From: Synergistes sp.
GTDB lineage: Bacteria > Synergistota > Synergistia > Synergistales > Synergistaceae
Direction of reading: 5' to 3'
Assembly: GCA_017537925.1 (NCBI GenBank)
Contig: JAFYJW010000022.1
Coordinates: forward strand, 1-47,545
Length of the DNA: 47,545 nucleotides
Of this stretch, positions 18,282 through 25,478 are shown piece by piece; positions within the stretch are counted from its first letter, which is position 1, and each line of letters opens with the position of its first letter. Under the pieces are notes generated by a model. It was not told the origin of the DNA. It did not search any database and saw only the letters and a list, made by a program, of their open reading frames with translations. Position numbers and translations under genes: made by a program.

Positions 18282-19185
18282 CCGGCGGGGCTTCAGGGCC
18301 TTTCTGTTCATAGATATCCTCTTTTCCGTTTTGATACTTTCTTTTATCTTCATATTGTTCTTCCATCCTTTTAAAAACGGAATAGATCTGCTGTGCCTTT
18401 TGCGCGACAGGCGCATCGCGCAGCAGCGGATACGCACGGTACGCGCGGTCCTTGACGCGCCTCTGCGCTTCTGTGCTCTTGGAGTCCCTCTTGACGCCGA
18501 AGCGTACAAAAAAGCTTTAGGTTCGCGCAGCGGACGCTTTTTCGGCTGGGACGGGCCTCTTTCGGTGACAGACGGCAAAAACGGCGAAGAAGACGCGTGT
18601 CTGCGCATCGTTTTCGCATACCCGGCCGCATGCCGCACGAGCGCTGCGGGCATGACCGGAAAGGAAGCATCGTATGTGAGTTTCAGAAGCAAACTGAGCA
18701 GAACGGATTTTGACCCCGACATATACGATAAGCCGGGGTCGATCAAAAACTGGGTCACTTTCGCAAATTCAGACCCGCCGCGCGCCCCGCTCACAGTTTC
18801 TTCGTTCAGCGAATACTCGCTTAAGCTGAGAAGCTTTGATAATGACGAAGTCCGCATACCGAAAGGAGAAGAGCTCCTTCTTCTGCGCGTGCTGGAATGC
18901 TGGGCAGGCAGAGACGGAATCTTTTACACAAACGATCACCGTGCCTCGGGAGCCCAGCCGAGAGAGAACGGCGTCTGCGATCTGCGCTTCCGGCTTGAAG
19001 AAGGGCTCCTTACGATATATGTCATTGCGCGCGGCGAAGACAAAAGCCTTTCCCCCGGCAGGATAGAAGGAGAGGAAAAGTGTACGCCGGAGATGCTGTC
19101 GCGCTGGAGGGGCGTTTCAGAATATGTGCTTTACTGTGAAAAGTTCGTCGTCTGCATGCCGAATGTGCCTGCCCGATCTCAGTAG
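18238..19185 (+). CDS. Large minor pilin-like protein of the pilus locus
   Basis: A 315-residue protein with a basic N-terminus and one hydrophobic helix, 'AFLFIDILFSVLILSFIFILFF' being split as RA then FLFID. This resembles a prepilin junction with Ala before the cut and Asp at +5 in place of Glu. The rest is a soluble domain with several cysteines and no motif I recognise. Size and loss of Glu+5 recall tip subunits such as GspK/PilX, but that is inference. GTG 18238 and ATG 18247 are both possible starts. It overlaps the previous gene and ends the pilus operon. Confidence 0.65.
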   Translation: MRAMKNIHCCGRTADRRGFRAFLFIDILFSVLILSFIFILFFHPFKNGIDLLCLLRDRRIAQQRIRTVRAVLDAPLRFCALGVPLDAEAYKKALGSRSGRFFGWDGPLSVTDGKNGEEDACLRIVFAYPAACRTSAAGMTGKEASYVSFRSKLSRTDFDPDIYDKPGSIKNWVTFANSDPPRAPLTVSSFSEYSLKLRSFDNDEVRIPKGEELLLLRVLECWAGRDGIFYTNDHRASGAQPRENGVCDLRFRLEEGLLTIYVIARGEDKSLSPGRIEGEEKCTPEMLSRWRGVSEYVLYCEKFVVCMPNVPARSQ

Positions 19186-19219
19186 AGAGCGGCGCCGATG
19201 CATTTATTTATCGCCGGGT

Positions 19220-19249
19220 TTGATTATAAGCATGGTTTTATGTTATGAT
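19220..19249 (+). promoter_or_regulatory. Promoter of efp
   Basis: TTGATT (19220-19225), 18 bp, TATGAT (19244-19249). It precedes the efp start by about 60 bp and separates this gene block from the pilus locus. Confidence 0.6.
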
Positions 19250-19316
19250 TCCGTTGCATGACCAGAATGATATATGCGGGCATTCGGGATTTACGAAAAC
19301 ACAGGGAGGCTTTTAT

Positions 19317-19889
19317 ATGGCGCAGGTAGTTGACACAAGCGATTTCCGTCCCGGTCTTAAGATCAAATGGGAGGGCGGAATGTGGGTCATTCTCGAATGC
19401 TCCCACCACAAGATGGGGCGCGGCGGCGCGATAGTCAGGGGAAAGCTCCGCAACCTTGAAACAGGATCCAGCGTCGACCAGTCGTTTAAATCCGGCGAAC
19501 GCTTCGAGAGGATCATTTTCGATGAAAAGCCGGCGCAGTACCAGTATAAGGACGGGGAGGACTACGTCTTTATGGATATGGAGTCATACGATCAGGTGAC
19601 TCTCTCCGCCGAGGTGCTTGGCGACGCCGTAAAATATCTTATAGACGACCTCGAGGTCAGCTTCGACATGTACGAGGGACGCGTTATGGGAATAGAGCTT
19701 CCCAATCAGGTCGTCATGAAGATAACAGACACGCCTCCCGGCTTTAAGGGAGACACCGCCTCCGGCGGCGGAAAACCGGCCACTACCGAAACCGGCCTTG
19801 TCATCACGGTGCCGTTCTTTGTCGAGAACGGCGAAGAAGTCGTGGTCGACACAAGGACAGGGGAATATCTTGAGAGGGCAAAGAAATAA
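19317..19889 (+). CDS. efp: Translation elongation factor P with Arg at the loop tip
   Basis: Ribosome-binding factor that relieves stalling at polyproline. ATG 19317 is preceded by AGGGAGG, and the product of 190 residues is normal; an in-frame ATG 72 bp upstream has no family match. All three beta-barrel domains are present: KOW-like 'DFRPGLKIKWEGGMWVIL', the OB domain with 'YEGRVMGIELPNQVVMKITDT', and the C-terminal 'ETGLVITVPFFVENGEEVVVDTRTGEYLER'. The domain I loop reads HKMGRGGA, so the position normally modified (Lys34 in E. coli) is Arg35, and the usual Pro two residues before is Met. No modification enzyme gene is adjacent. Confidence 0.95.
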   Translation: MAQVVDTSDFRPGLKIKWEGGMWVILECSHHKMGRGGAIVRGKLRNLETGSSVDQSFKSGERFERIIFDEKPAQYQYKDGEDYVFMDMESYDQVTLSAEVLGDAVKYLIDDLEVSFDMYEGRVMGIELPNQVVMKITDTPPGFKGDTASGGGKPATTETGLVITVPFFVENGEEVVVDTRTGEYLERAKK

Positions 19890-19892
19890 ACA

Positions 19893-19911
19893 AAGCCTTG
19901 CTTTAAGGCTT
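19893..19911 (+). other. Small hairpin between efp and the next gene
   Basis: AAGCCTT (19893-19899) pairs with AAGGCTT (19905-19911) over a 5-nt loop. No T tract follows, so processing or weak attenuation is more likely than termination. Confidence 0.4.
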
Positions 19912-19938
19912 ATATAAATCCAACAGGAGGGATTTCAA

Positions 19939-20391
19939 ATGGGCGCACGTGAGAAAATAGCATATCTGAAGGGTCTGATCGACGGACAGAACCTGGCCGC
20001 CGATTCTGCGGACAAGGCGAAGTTTTACGCGGCACTTGTCGAAGCACTTGAGTCCCTGTCTGTTGCCATCGAGGAGCATGAGGAAGTCCACAAGGAGCTT
20101 GACGACTACCTCACCCAGCTGGATGAGGACGTATCGAAGCTCGAGGACGATTTTGACGAACTGACGGAAGATCTGTACGACGAATGCGATGAATGCTCTC
20201 ATCACCATGACGATGACGATGACGAAGATGATGATGACGAGGATTATGAGGAGTTCGACGAGGAAGAGTACGAATCTGTCACATGCCCGAACTGCCGCAA
20301 CGATTTTTATTACGAACCGGCACTGTACAAGGAAGAAGAGGAACTTGTATGCCCGCACTGCGGCAAGCAGTTCAAACTTCCTGAGGATTGA
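19939..20391 (+). CDS. CD1247-like acidic coiled-coil protein with C-terminal zinc ribbon
   Basis: A 150-residue protein. The first 85 residues are helical and match the pattern of the clostridial CD1247-type N-terminal domain ('REKIAYLKGLIDGQN' then 'LDDYLTQLDEDVSKLEDDFDEL'). Then comes CDECSHHH, a run of Asp/Glu (about 92-115), and a zinc ribbon with CPNC and CPHCG. ATG 19939 follows AGGAGGG. It lies between efp and asp23, the same neighbourhood as in many Clostridia. Its biochemical role is not known; the acidic tract and ribbon suggest a protein- or nucleic-acid-binding adaptor. Confidence 0.8.
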   Translation: MGAREKIAYLKGLIDGQNLAADSADKAKFYAALVEALESLSVAIEEHEEVHKELDDYLTQLDEDVSKLEDDFDELTEDLYDECDECSHHHDDDDDEDDDDEDYEEFDEEEYESVTCPNCRNDFYYEPALYKEEEELVCPHCGKQFKLPED

Positions 20392-20435
20392 GCTGACGCA
20401 TATTTAAACAGCTTAAAAAGGAGGAGGAACAGTAT

Positions 20436-20876
20436 ATGGCCGAACAGTTCAATGAAGAGATAGCAGCCGAAGAAAAAACCGAGGCCGAGCCCGGAGTTGA
20501 CCAGACAAATCTGGAGGGCAAGGTCCGCATCGCAGAAGAAGTTATAGCGCAGCTTGTCGCAAAGGCGCTCAGCAGCGTAGAGGGCGTTTCTCCGGCAAGC
20601 CCCGGCATTATGACGAATCTCAGACTCGGGCGCAAGACCGCAAACGGAGTGCGTATATCGGTATCCGACGGAGACGCCGCTGATATCGTGGTCGACACCT
20701 ATATCTCGGTAAAGTATGGTCTGAGGATACCCGATGTCTGCTGGGACGTCCAGGAGGCCGTCAAAAACCAGGTAGAGCGTTTTACCGGCTATTCTGTTAA
20801 GAACGTGAACGTATATGTTCAGGGCATAACCTTTGCTGAAGACGAGGCCTCGGACGATAAAGAGGAAACAAACTGA
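20436..20876 (+). CDS. asp23: Asp23/Gls24 family envelope stress protein
   Basis: A 146-residue member of the Asp23/Gls24 (DUF322) family. Family marks are 'GKVRIAEEVIAQLVAKALSSVEGV', 'GVRISVSDGDAADIVVDTYISVKYG' and 'VQEAVKNQVERFTGYSVKNVNVYVQGI'. The first 30 and last 15 residues are acidic tails. The start follows AAGGAGGAGG. In Staphylococcus, Asp23 is tethered at the membrane by AmaP; here the following gene encodes a different two-helix membrane protein. A clear terminator lies between them. Confidence 0.92.
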   Translation: MAEQFNEEIAAEEKTEAEPGVDQTNLEGKVRIAEEVIAQLVAKALSSVEGVSPASPGIMTNLRLGRKTANGVRISVSDGDAADIVVDTYISVKYGLRIPDVCWDVQEAVKNQVERFTGYSVKNVNVYVQGITFAEDEASDDKEETN

Positions 20877-20924
20877 TATACGGACGGCGAAGAGGCTTGA
20901 TCTGAGCGTGATGAATCACAGGCG

Positions 20925-20953
20925 GGCCGGTTCCAGTACCGGCCTTCTTTTTT
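20925..20953 (+). terminator. Terminator after asp23
   Basis: GGCCGGT (20925-20931) pairs with ACCGGCC (20938-20944) over a TCCAGT loop, followed by TTCTTTTTT. It would separate efp-CD1247-asp23 transcription from nusB-xseA, or attenuate it. Confidence 0.85.
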
Positions 20954-20970
20954 GAAAGGCGGTGACTGTT

Positions 20971-21444
20971 ATGCTTTTTTTGTGGACTGCCACAAAACTC
21001 GGGAAAATATGGATAGACGGCGACGCGGCTAAGCTGATCATCTCCAAACGCCTTCCCAGAGAGTTCTATGTTCAGGACGTTTCGTTCCTGGGAGAAAAAA
21101 ATCTTCTCAACGCCTATATCGCGGTCTCAGAGGATGTGCCTGCCGAAAAGAAGCAGGCACTTGAGGCTCGTATCGGCGAACTGTTCGAAAGATCCGGAAT
21201 AACTGCCCAGATAAACTGGCTTAATGTTGCGCCTCAGGACAACAAAAAAACGAATCCGCTGTGGACTATGCCTCTTTTCTGGGCGGCTGCCGCCGCTGCC
21301 GCCACTGCGCTTTTCCATATGGGCATAAGGGGCATAGTATGGTCCGTCTTTTCAGCCGTTGCAGCATACGGAGCTGCCTGGGTGCTGGTCACGGAAGACG
21401 GACACAGGCAGATAGCCGCTTTAAAAGAACATTTCAGGAGATGA
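20971..21444 (+). CDS. Membrane protein of unknown function between asp23 and nusB
   Basis: A 157-residue protein from ATG 20971 (AAAGGCGG 8 bases upstream; GTG 20962 lies on that site). The N-terminal 90 residues form a small soluble domain ('KIWIDGDAAKLIISKRLPREFYVQDVSFLG' is a beta-rich start, followed by a helix 'KKQALEARIGELFER'). Two hydrophobic segments follow (about 97-113 and 116-136), with a basic C-terminal tail. I do not recognise the family. In Clostridia and Bacilli this slot often holds AmaP or DUF2273-type Asp23 partners, so an Asp23 anchor is a reasonable but untested guess. Confidence 0.72.
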   Translation: MLFLWTATKLGKIWIDGDAAKLIISKRLPREFYVQDVSFLGEKNLLNAYIAVSEDVPAEKKQALEARIGELFERSGITAQINWLNVAPQDNKKTNPLWTMPLFWAAAAAAATALFHMGIRGIVWSVFSAVAAYGAAWVLVTEDGHRQIAALKEHFRR

Positions 21445-21450
21445 TTCATT

Positions 21451-21987
21451 GTGTTGTCCCGTAAGGCGCAGCTGCGCCGAAGGGCGCGCGAGATAGCGCT
21501 GCAGCTTGTATATATGATCGAGTCAAGGCCTTCTTCCGCCGAGGAGGCGCTTGAGTTTTTCCCGGCGGAGGAGGCTCTCGGGCTCTTCGGCAGAGAACTT
21601 GCCAAAGAGGGTGCCGCCGCCCCTGAAAAGGAAAAGTTCCCGTGCGTCGATTCCTTCGACATCTCTCTTAAAGATGACGAAAAGGACGAGGTGATCTCAT
21701 ACGCCCGGGAACTCTTCTGCGGCATATGCGCCGATTATGCGGAGGTGGAGAATACGCTCCGCATGCATCTTGAAAGCAAATGGCGCTCTGAGAGGCTTGA
21801 TTCCATCGACAAAAGCATAATATCCCTTGCTGTTTATGAGGGAATCATCGCAAAAAAAGTTCCCCGGAACATCGCGATATCGGAAGCAGTACACCTTGCG
21901 AAGCTTTTCGGCGCCGAAGATTCACCGAAGTTTGTGAACGGCGTGCTCGGAAAGATAGCGCGCAGCTGCGATGAAGAGCATAAATAA
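21451..21987 (+). CDS. nusB: Transcription antitermination factor NusB
   Basis: RNA-binding factor that pairs with S10 (NusE) at boxA for rRNA antitermination. The 178-residue product has the all-helical NusB fold: Arg-rich N-terminal helix 'RRRAREIALQLVYMIE' and the conserved C-terminal part 'ERLDSIDKSIISLAVYEGIIAKKVPRNIAISEAVHLAKLFG' ending 'SPKFVNGVLGKIA'. A loop of about 30 residues after helix 2 is longer than usual. GTG 21451 is the chosen start (AGGAG 10 bases upstream); TTG 21454 is adjacent. It overlaps xseA by 17 bp. Confidence 0.92.
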   Translation: MLSRKAQLRRRAREIALQLVYMIESRPSSAEEALEFFPAEEALGLFGRELAKEGAAAPEKEKFPCVDSFDISLKDDEKDEVISYARELFCGICADYAEVENTLRMHLESKWRSERLDSIDKSIISLAVYEGIIAKKVPRNIAISEAVHLAKLFGAEDSPKFVNGVLGKIARSCDEEHK

Positions 21988-23206
21988 CGAGATCATAACC
22001 GTAGACGAAATGACGGCAGGCGTCCGCGACGCGCTGCTTCGCGCCCCCCGCCTCTCCGGCTTCTCCGTGCGAGGGGAACTGCTCGGCTTCAAACTGCATA
22101 CGAGCGGGCATGCCTATTTTACGCTGCTCGGCGAGAATACGCGTGTCGCGTGCGTGCTCTTCAGATCCTATGCCGCTTCGGTGCTCGCATGGCCCAAGGA
22201 CGGAGACGAGGTGCTGGTGCGCGGCAGGATAGACGTATACGGCGCGCGCGGCTCATATCAGATATATGCCACTGCACTGCTGCCTCTGGGCGCCGGCGCG
22301 AAGGCGCGCGCAAAAGAGATGCTCAGACAGCGCCTTGAAAAAGAGGGACTTTTTGATCCGCGCCTGAAAAGACCTCTGCCGCGCTTTCCGGAGCGCGTCG
22401 CGGTCATTACTTCTCCCACGGGCGCCGCGCTTCAGGATATCTTAAAGCTTCATTCGCTCAGGTTCCCTTGTTCCGAGCTGATAGTGGTCCCCAGCCTGAT
22501 GCAGGGGGCGGACGCGGCCGGCGATATAATCAGAGCATTCGCGCGAGTGCGCGGCATCAAAGGCCTTTCGTGCGTCATACTGGCGCGCGGCGGCGGAAAC
22601 AGGGACGACCTGGACATTTTTGACAGTGAGGAAGTCACCCGCGCTGTGCGTCTGTGCCCCGTGCCTGTTATTACGGGGCTCGGCCATCAGATCGACTCCA
22701 CTCTTGCGGATCTTGCCGCGGACGCGTCGGCGCCTACGCCGACAGGCGCGGCCGAGAGGCTCTTTCCCGACGGAAACGCGCTTGACGCGGCGCTTGCTTC
22801 CGCGCGCGGAAAACTTGCAACGCGCATCTCCGCACGTATTTCTTCCGCATTTTCAGCACTTACAGAATCTTTAGAACGCCTGAACCGTTCGGTAATAAAA
22901 AACAAACTGACGCCCGCAGGCGATTTTTTATCGTCCGCTGACGAACGCCTGAACAAAGATATAAGGACTATGCTGAAAGAGGCGGACGCAAGGATCGTAT
23001 CGCTTTCTCAGCGTCTTGAGGCCCGTTCGCCGCTTGCTCTGCTGTCAAAGGGATACAGCATATGCGAAGACGCCGGCGGCAGGATAGTGAGCAGCGCGTC
23101 CGGGCTGTCGCCAGGAGAGAAACTGAAACTGCTTTTCAAAGACGGTTCGGCAGACGTCTCCGTCTGCGGGACGACGCTCGAAAAAATTCACGCGGAGGCC
23201 GGCTGA
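21971..23206 (+). CDS. xseA: Exodeoxyribonuclease VII large subunit
   Basis: Catalytic subunit of the single-strand-specific exonuclease VII. At 411 residues it shows the N-terminal OB domain ('LSGFSVRGELLGFKLHTSGHAYFTLLGEN'), the catalytic core with 'RVAVITSPTGAALQDIL', 'ARGGGNRDDLDIFDSEEVTRAV' and 'VITGLGHQIDSTLADLAADASAPTPTGAAE', a coiled coil, and the C-terminal 'LSKGYSIC' motif. The start overlaps nusB. The small subunit gene xseB, usually the next gene, is absent here: mtnA follows with a 1-bp overlap. Confidence 0.96.
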   Translation: MKSINNEIITVDEMTAGVRDALLRAPRLSGFSVRGELLGFKLHTSGHAYFTLLGENTRVACVLFRSYAASVLAWPKDGDEVLVRGRIDVYGARGSYQIYATALLPLGAGAKARAKEMLRQRLEKEGLFDPRLKRPLPRFPERVAVITSPTGAALQDILKLHSLRFPCSELIVVPSLMQGADAAGDIIRAFARVRGIKGLSCVILARGGGNRDDLDIFDSEEVTRAVRLCPVPVITGLGHQIDSTLADLAADASAPTPTGAAERLFPDGNALDAALASARGKLATRISARISSAFSALTESLERLNRSVIKNKLTPAGDFLSSADERLNKDIRTMLKEADARIVSLSQRLEARSPLALLSKGYSICEDAGGRIVSSASGLSPGEKLKLLFKDGSADVSVCGTTLEKIHAEAG

Positions 23207-24237
23207 TGCTGCCTGAGACTTTAAAGTGGAAAAATAATAAACTTTTTCTTCTCGACCAGAGAGATCTGCCCTTCAATGTGCGTTACGCAGAGTGCGGCAG
23301 CGCGGAGGATGTGGCGCGCGCGATAAGAAACATGACCGTGAGGGGGGCCCCCGCGATAGGCGCGGCGGCCGCCTACGGCCTTGCGATGGCAGCCGCATCG
23401 GAAGACTTTGAAGAATCTGCCGAGACGCTTTTGGCGTCCCGGCCTACCGACGTCAACCTTTCATGGGCCGTTGAGCGGATGAGAAGGCTGTATCACGCAA
23501 ACGCCGGAATGCCGCGGGATCAGATATGCCGCATAATGGAAGCGGAAGCTGTAAAAATACATAAAGAAGATATAGAGATCAACAGGAAAATAGGCTCTTT
23601 CGGGCAGGCGCTGCTTCCCGAAAACGGAACCGTCATAACGCACTGCAACGCCGGAGCTCTTGCTACTGCGGGCTACGGGACGGCGCTCGGCGTCTTCCGC
23701 GCGGCTTCCGAAGCCGGCAAAAAAATAAAAATATACGCCGACGAGACCCGCCCGCGTCTTCAGGGTGCGCGTCTTACAGCCTTTGAGCTTTTCGCCGACG
23801 GTTTTGACGTGACTGTGATAACCGATTCGATGGCGGCGTTCCTTATGTCGCGCCGGAAGATAGACGCCGTCGTCACAGGGGCCGACAGGATAGCGGCAAA
23901 CGGGGACACGGCAAATAAGATAGGCACCTATTCGCTTGCCGTTGCGGCGCGTTTTCACGGAGTGCCGTTTTATATAGCGGCGCCTCTTTCCACGTTTGAT
24001 ATAAAATGCGCTTCCGGCGCAGATATACCGATCGAATACAGAGACGGAAGCGAAGTGCGCGGGCTATGCGGAACACGCGTGCTTCCCGACGAAATAGAAG
24101 TATGGAATCCGTCTTTCGACGTTACGCCCGCGGATCTGATAACAGGAATAATAACGGAACGCGGCGTTATACGGCCCCCCTTTGCCGGGAGCATAAGAGA
24201 ATTGCTGACTGAAGGAGCTGTGACAGATGAAAAATGA
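23206..24237 (+). CDS. mtnA: Methylthioribose-1-phosphate isomerase MtnA
   Basis: Converts 5-methylthioribose-1-phosphate to methylthioribulose-1-phosphate in methionine salvage. ATG 23206 overlaps the xseA stop (TGATG), and GGAGG lies 8 bases upstream. The 343-residue product has RGAPAIG (46-52), the catalytic cysteine in THCNAGALATAGYGTALG (C147) and the catalytic aspartate in GADRIAANGDTANKIGT (D227), all as in MtnA and not regulatory eIF2B subunits. It starts a three-gene run with ahcY (11-bp overlap) and mtaD. A ribose-1,5-bisphosphate isomerase role is the main alternative within this superfamily. Confidence 0.94.
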   Translation: MLPETLKWKNNKLFLLDQRDLPFNVRYAECGSAEDVARAIRNMTVRGAPAIGAAAAYGLAMAAASEDFEESAETLLASRPTDVNLSWAVERMRRLYHANAGMPRDQICRIMEAEAVKIHKEDIEINRKIGSFGQALLPENGTVITHCNAGALATAGYGTALGVFRAASEAGKKIKIYADETRPRLQGARLTAFELFADGFDVTVITDSMAAFLMSRRKIDAVVTGADRIAANGDTANKIGTYSLAVAARFHGVPFYIAAPLSTFDIKCASGADIPIEYRDGSEVRGLCGTRVLPDEIEVWNPSFDVTPADLITGIITERGVIRPPFAGSIRELLTEGAVTDEK

Positions 24238-25474
24238 TTTCAAGATCGCCGACATAAAGCTGGCGCCGGAGGGGCGCAGACGCATCGACTGGGCTTGGGA
24301 ATATATGCCGGTGCTGAAGCTGATAGCGGAAAAGGAAGCTGAGAAGAAACCTCTTTCGGGCGTCACGATAGGTGCCTGTCTGCACCTTGAAGCAAAAACC
24401 GCCTGCCTGCTGAAGGTGCTCGGCACTCTCGGCGCCACAGTCGCAGCGGCCGGAAGCAACCCCCTGTCGACGCAGGATCCGATATGCGCCGCGCTTGCCG
24501 AAAGCGGCATACATGTATTCAGCAGACGCGGCATGAGTGCCGCGGAGTATTCCGATAATCTTCGCGAGATGCTGAACTGGGAGCCGCAGGTAATAATAGA
24601 TGACGGCGGAGACGTAGTCGCGATGCTGATCGAAGAGCGCAAAGACCTTGCCGGAAAGATCATGGGAGGCTGCGAGGAGACCACTACGGGAATCAAGCGG
24701 CTCAAAGCGATGGCTGCGGAAGGCGTGCTGCCTTTCCCGATGCTTGCCGTCAACGACGCTGAGAGCAAGCACCTCTTCGACAACCGCTACGGCACGGGGC
24801 AGTCGGTATGGGATGCGATGCTCCGCACCACAAACCTTATAGTAGCCGGCAAGAATGTCGTGATAGCGGGCTACGGCTGGTGCGGAAAGGGAGCGTCAAA
24901 GCGCGCTGCGGGGCTCGGCGCGCGCGTGATAGTAGTCGAGGTCGACCCGCACCGCGCTCTCGAAGCTCTTATGGACGGCTTCGAAGTTATGAATATGAAC
25001 GAAGCCGCAAAGTTAGGCGACGTTTTCATCTCTGTCACGGGCAACACGAAGGTCATACGCCGCGAACATTTTGAAGTTATGAAGGACGGAGTGCTGCTTG
25101 CGAATGCGGGGCATTTCGACGTGGAGGTCTACGTGCCGGATCTGCGCGAAATGGCGGCCGAAACGTACAGCCCGCGCAGCGGCATAGATACCTATGTGAT
25201 GCCGGACGGCCGCAGGCTGCACCTTCTCGGCGAGGGCAGGCTCGTCAATCTGGCGGCAGGCGACGGACACCCGGTAGAGATAATGGATCTGAGCTTTGCG
25301 ATGCAGCTGCTCTCGGCGCTCTATATCAGTCGGAACAAACTGGCTCCGGGACTCTATAAAGTGCCTGAGGAGCTTGACCGGCGCATAGCGGAACTTAAGT
25401 TGGAGTCGCTCGGGATAACGATCGAAAAGCTGACGCCGGAGCAGGAAGCCTATATGGCAGACTGGAGGGAATAA
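24227..25474 (+). CDS. ahcY: S-adenosylhomocysteine hydrolase (or S-inosylhomocysteine hydrolase)
   Basis: NAD-dependent hydrolase splitting SAH (or its deaminated form) to homocysteine and a nucleoside. At 415 residues it belongs to the shorter prokaryotic type lacking the roughly 40-residue insert of eukaryotic-like enzymes. Visible are 'HLEAKTACLLKVLGTLGATVAAAGSNPLSTQD', 'EETTTGIKRL', the NAD-binding GYGWCGKG and the conserved 'LLANAGHFDVEV'. GGAG precedes ATG 24227 by 9 bases. The deaminase gene mtaD follows 4 bp later; in methanogens a related pair works by deaminating SAH first, so the true substrate may be S-inosylhomocysteine. Confidence 0.93.
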   Translation: MKNDFKIADIKLAPEGRRRIDWAWEYMPVLKLIAEKEAEKKPLSGVTIGACLHLEAKTACLLKVLGTLGATVAAAGSNPLSTQDPICAALAESGIHVFSRRGMSAAEYSDNLREMLNWEPQVIIDDGGDVVAMLIEERKDLAGKIMGGCEETTTGIKRLKAMAAEGVLPFPMLAVNDAESKHLFDNRYGTGQSVWDAMLRTTNLIVAGKNVVIAGYGWCGKGASKRAAGLGARVIVVEVDPHRALEALMDGFEVMNMNEAAKLGDVFISVTGNTKVIRREHFEVMKDGVLLANAGHFDVEVYVPDLREMAAETYSPRSGIDTYVMPDGRRLHLLGEGRLVNLAAGDGHPVEIMDLSFAMQLLSALYISRNKLAPGLYKVPEELDRRIAELKLESLGITIEKLTPEQEAYMADWRE

Positions 25475-25478
25475 AGGA

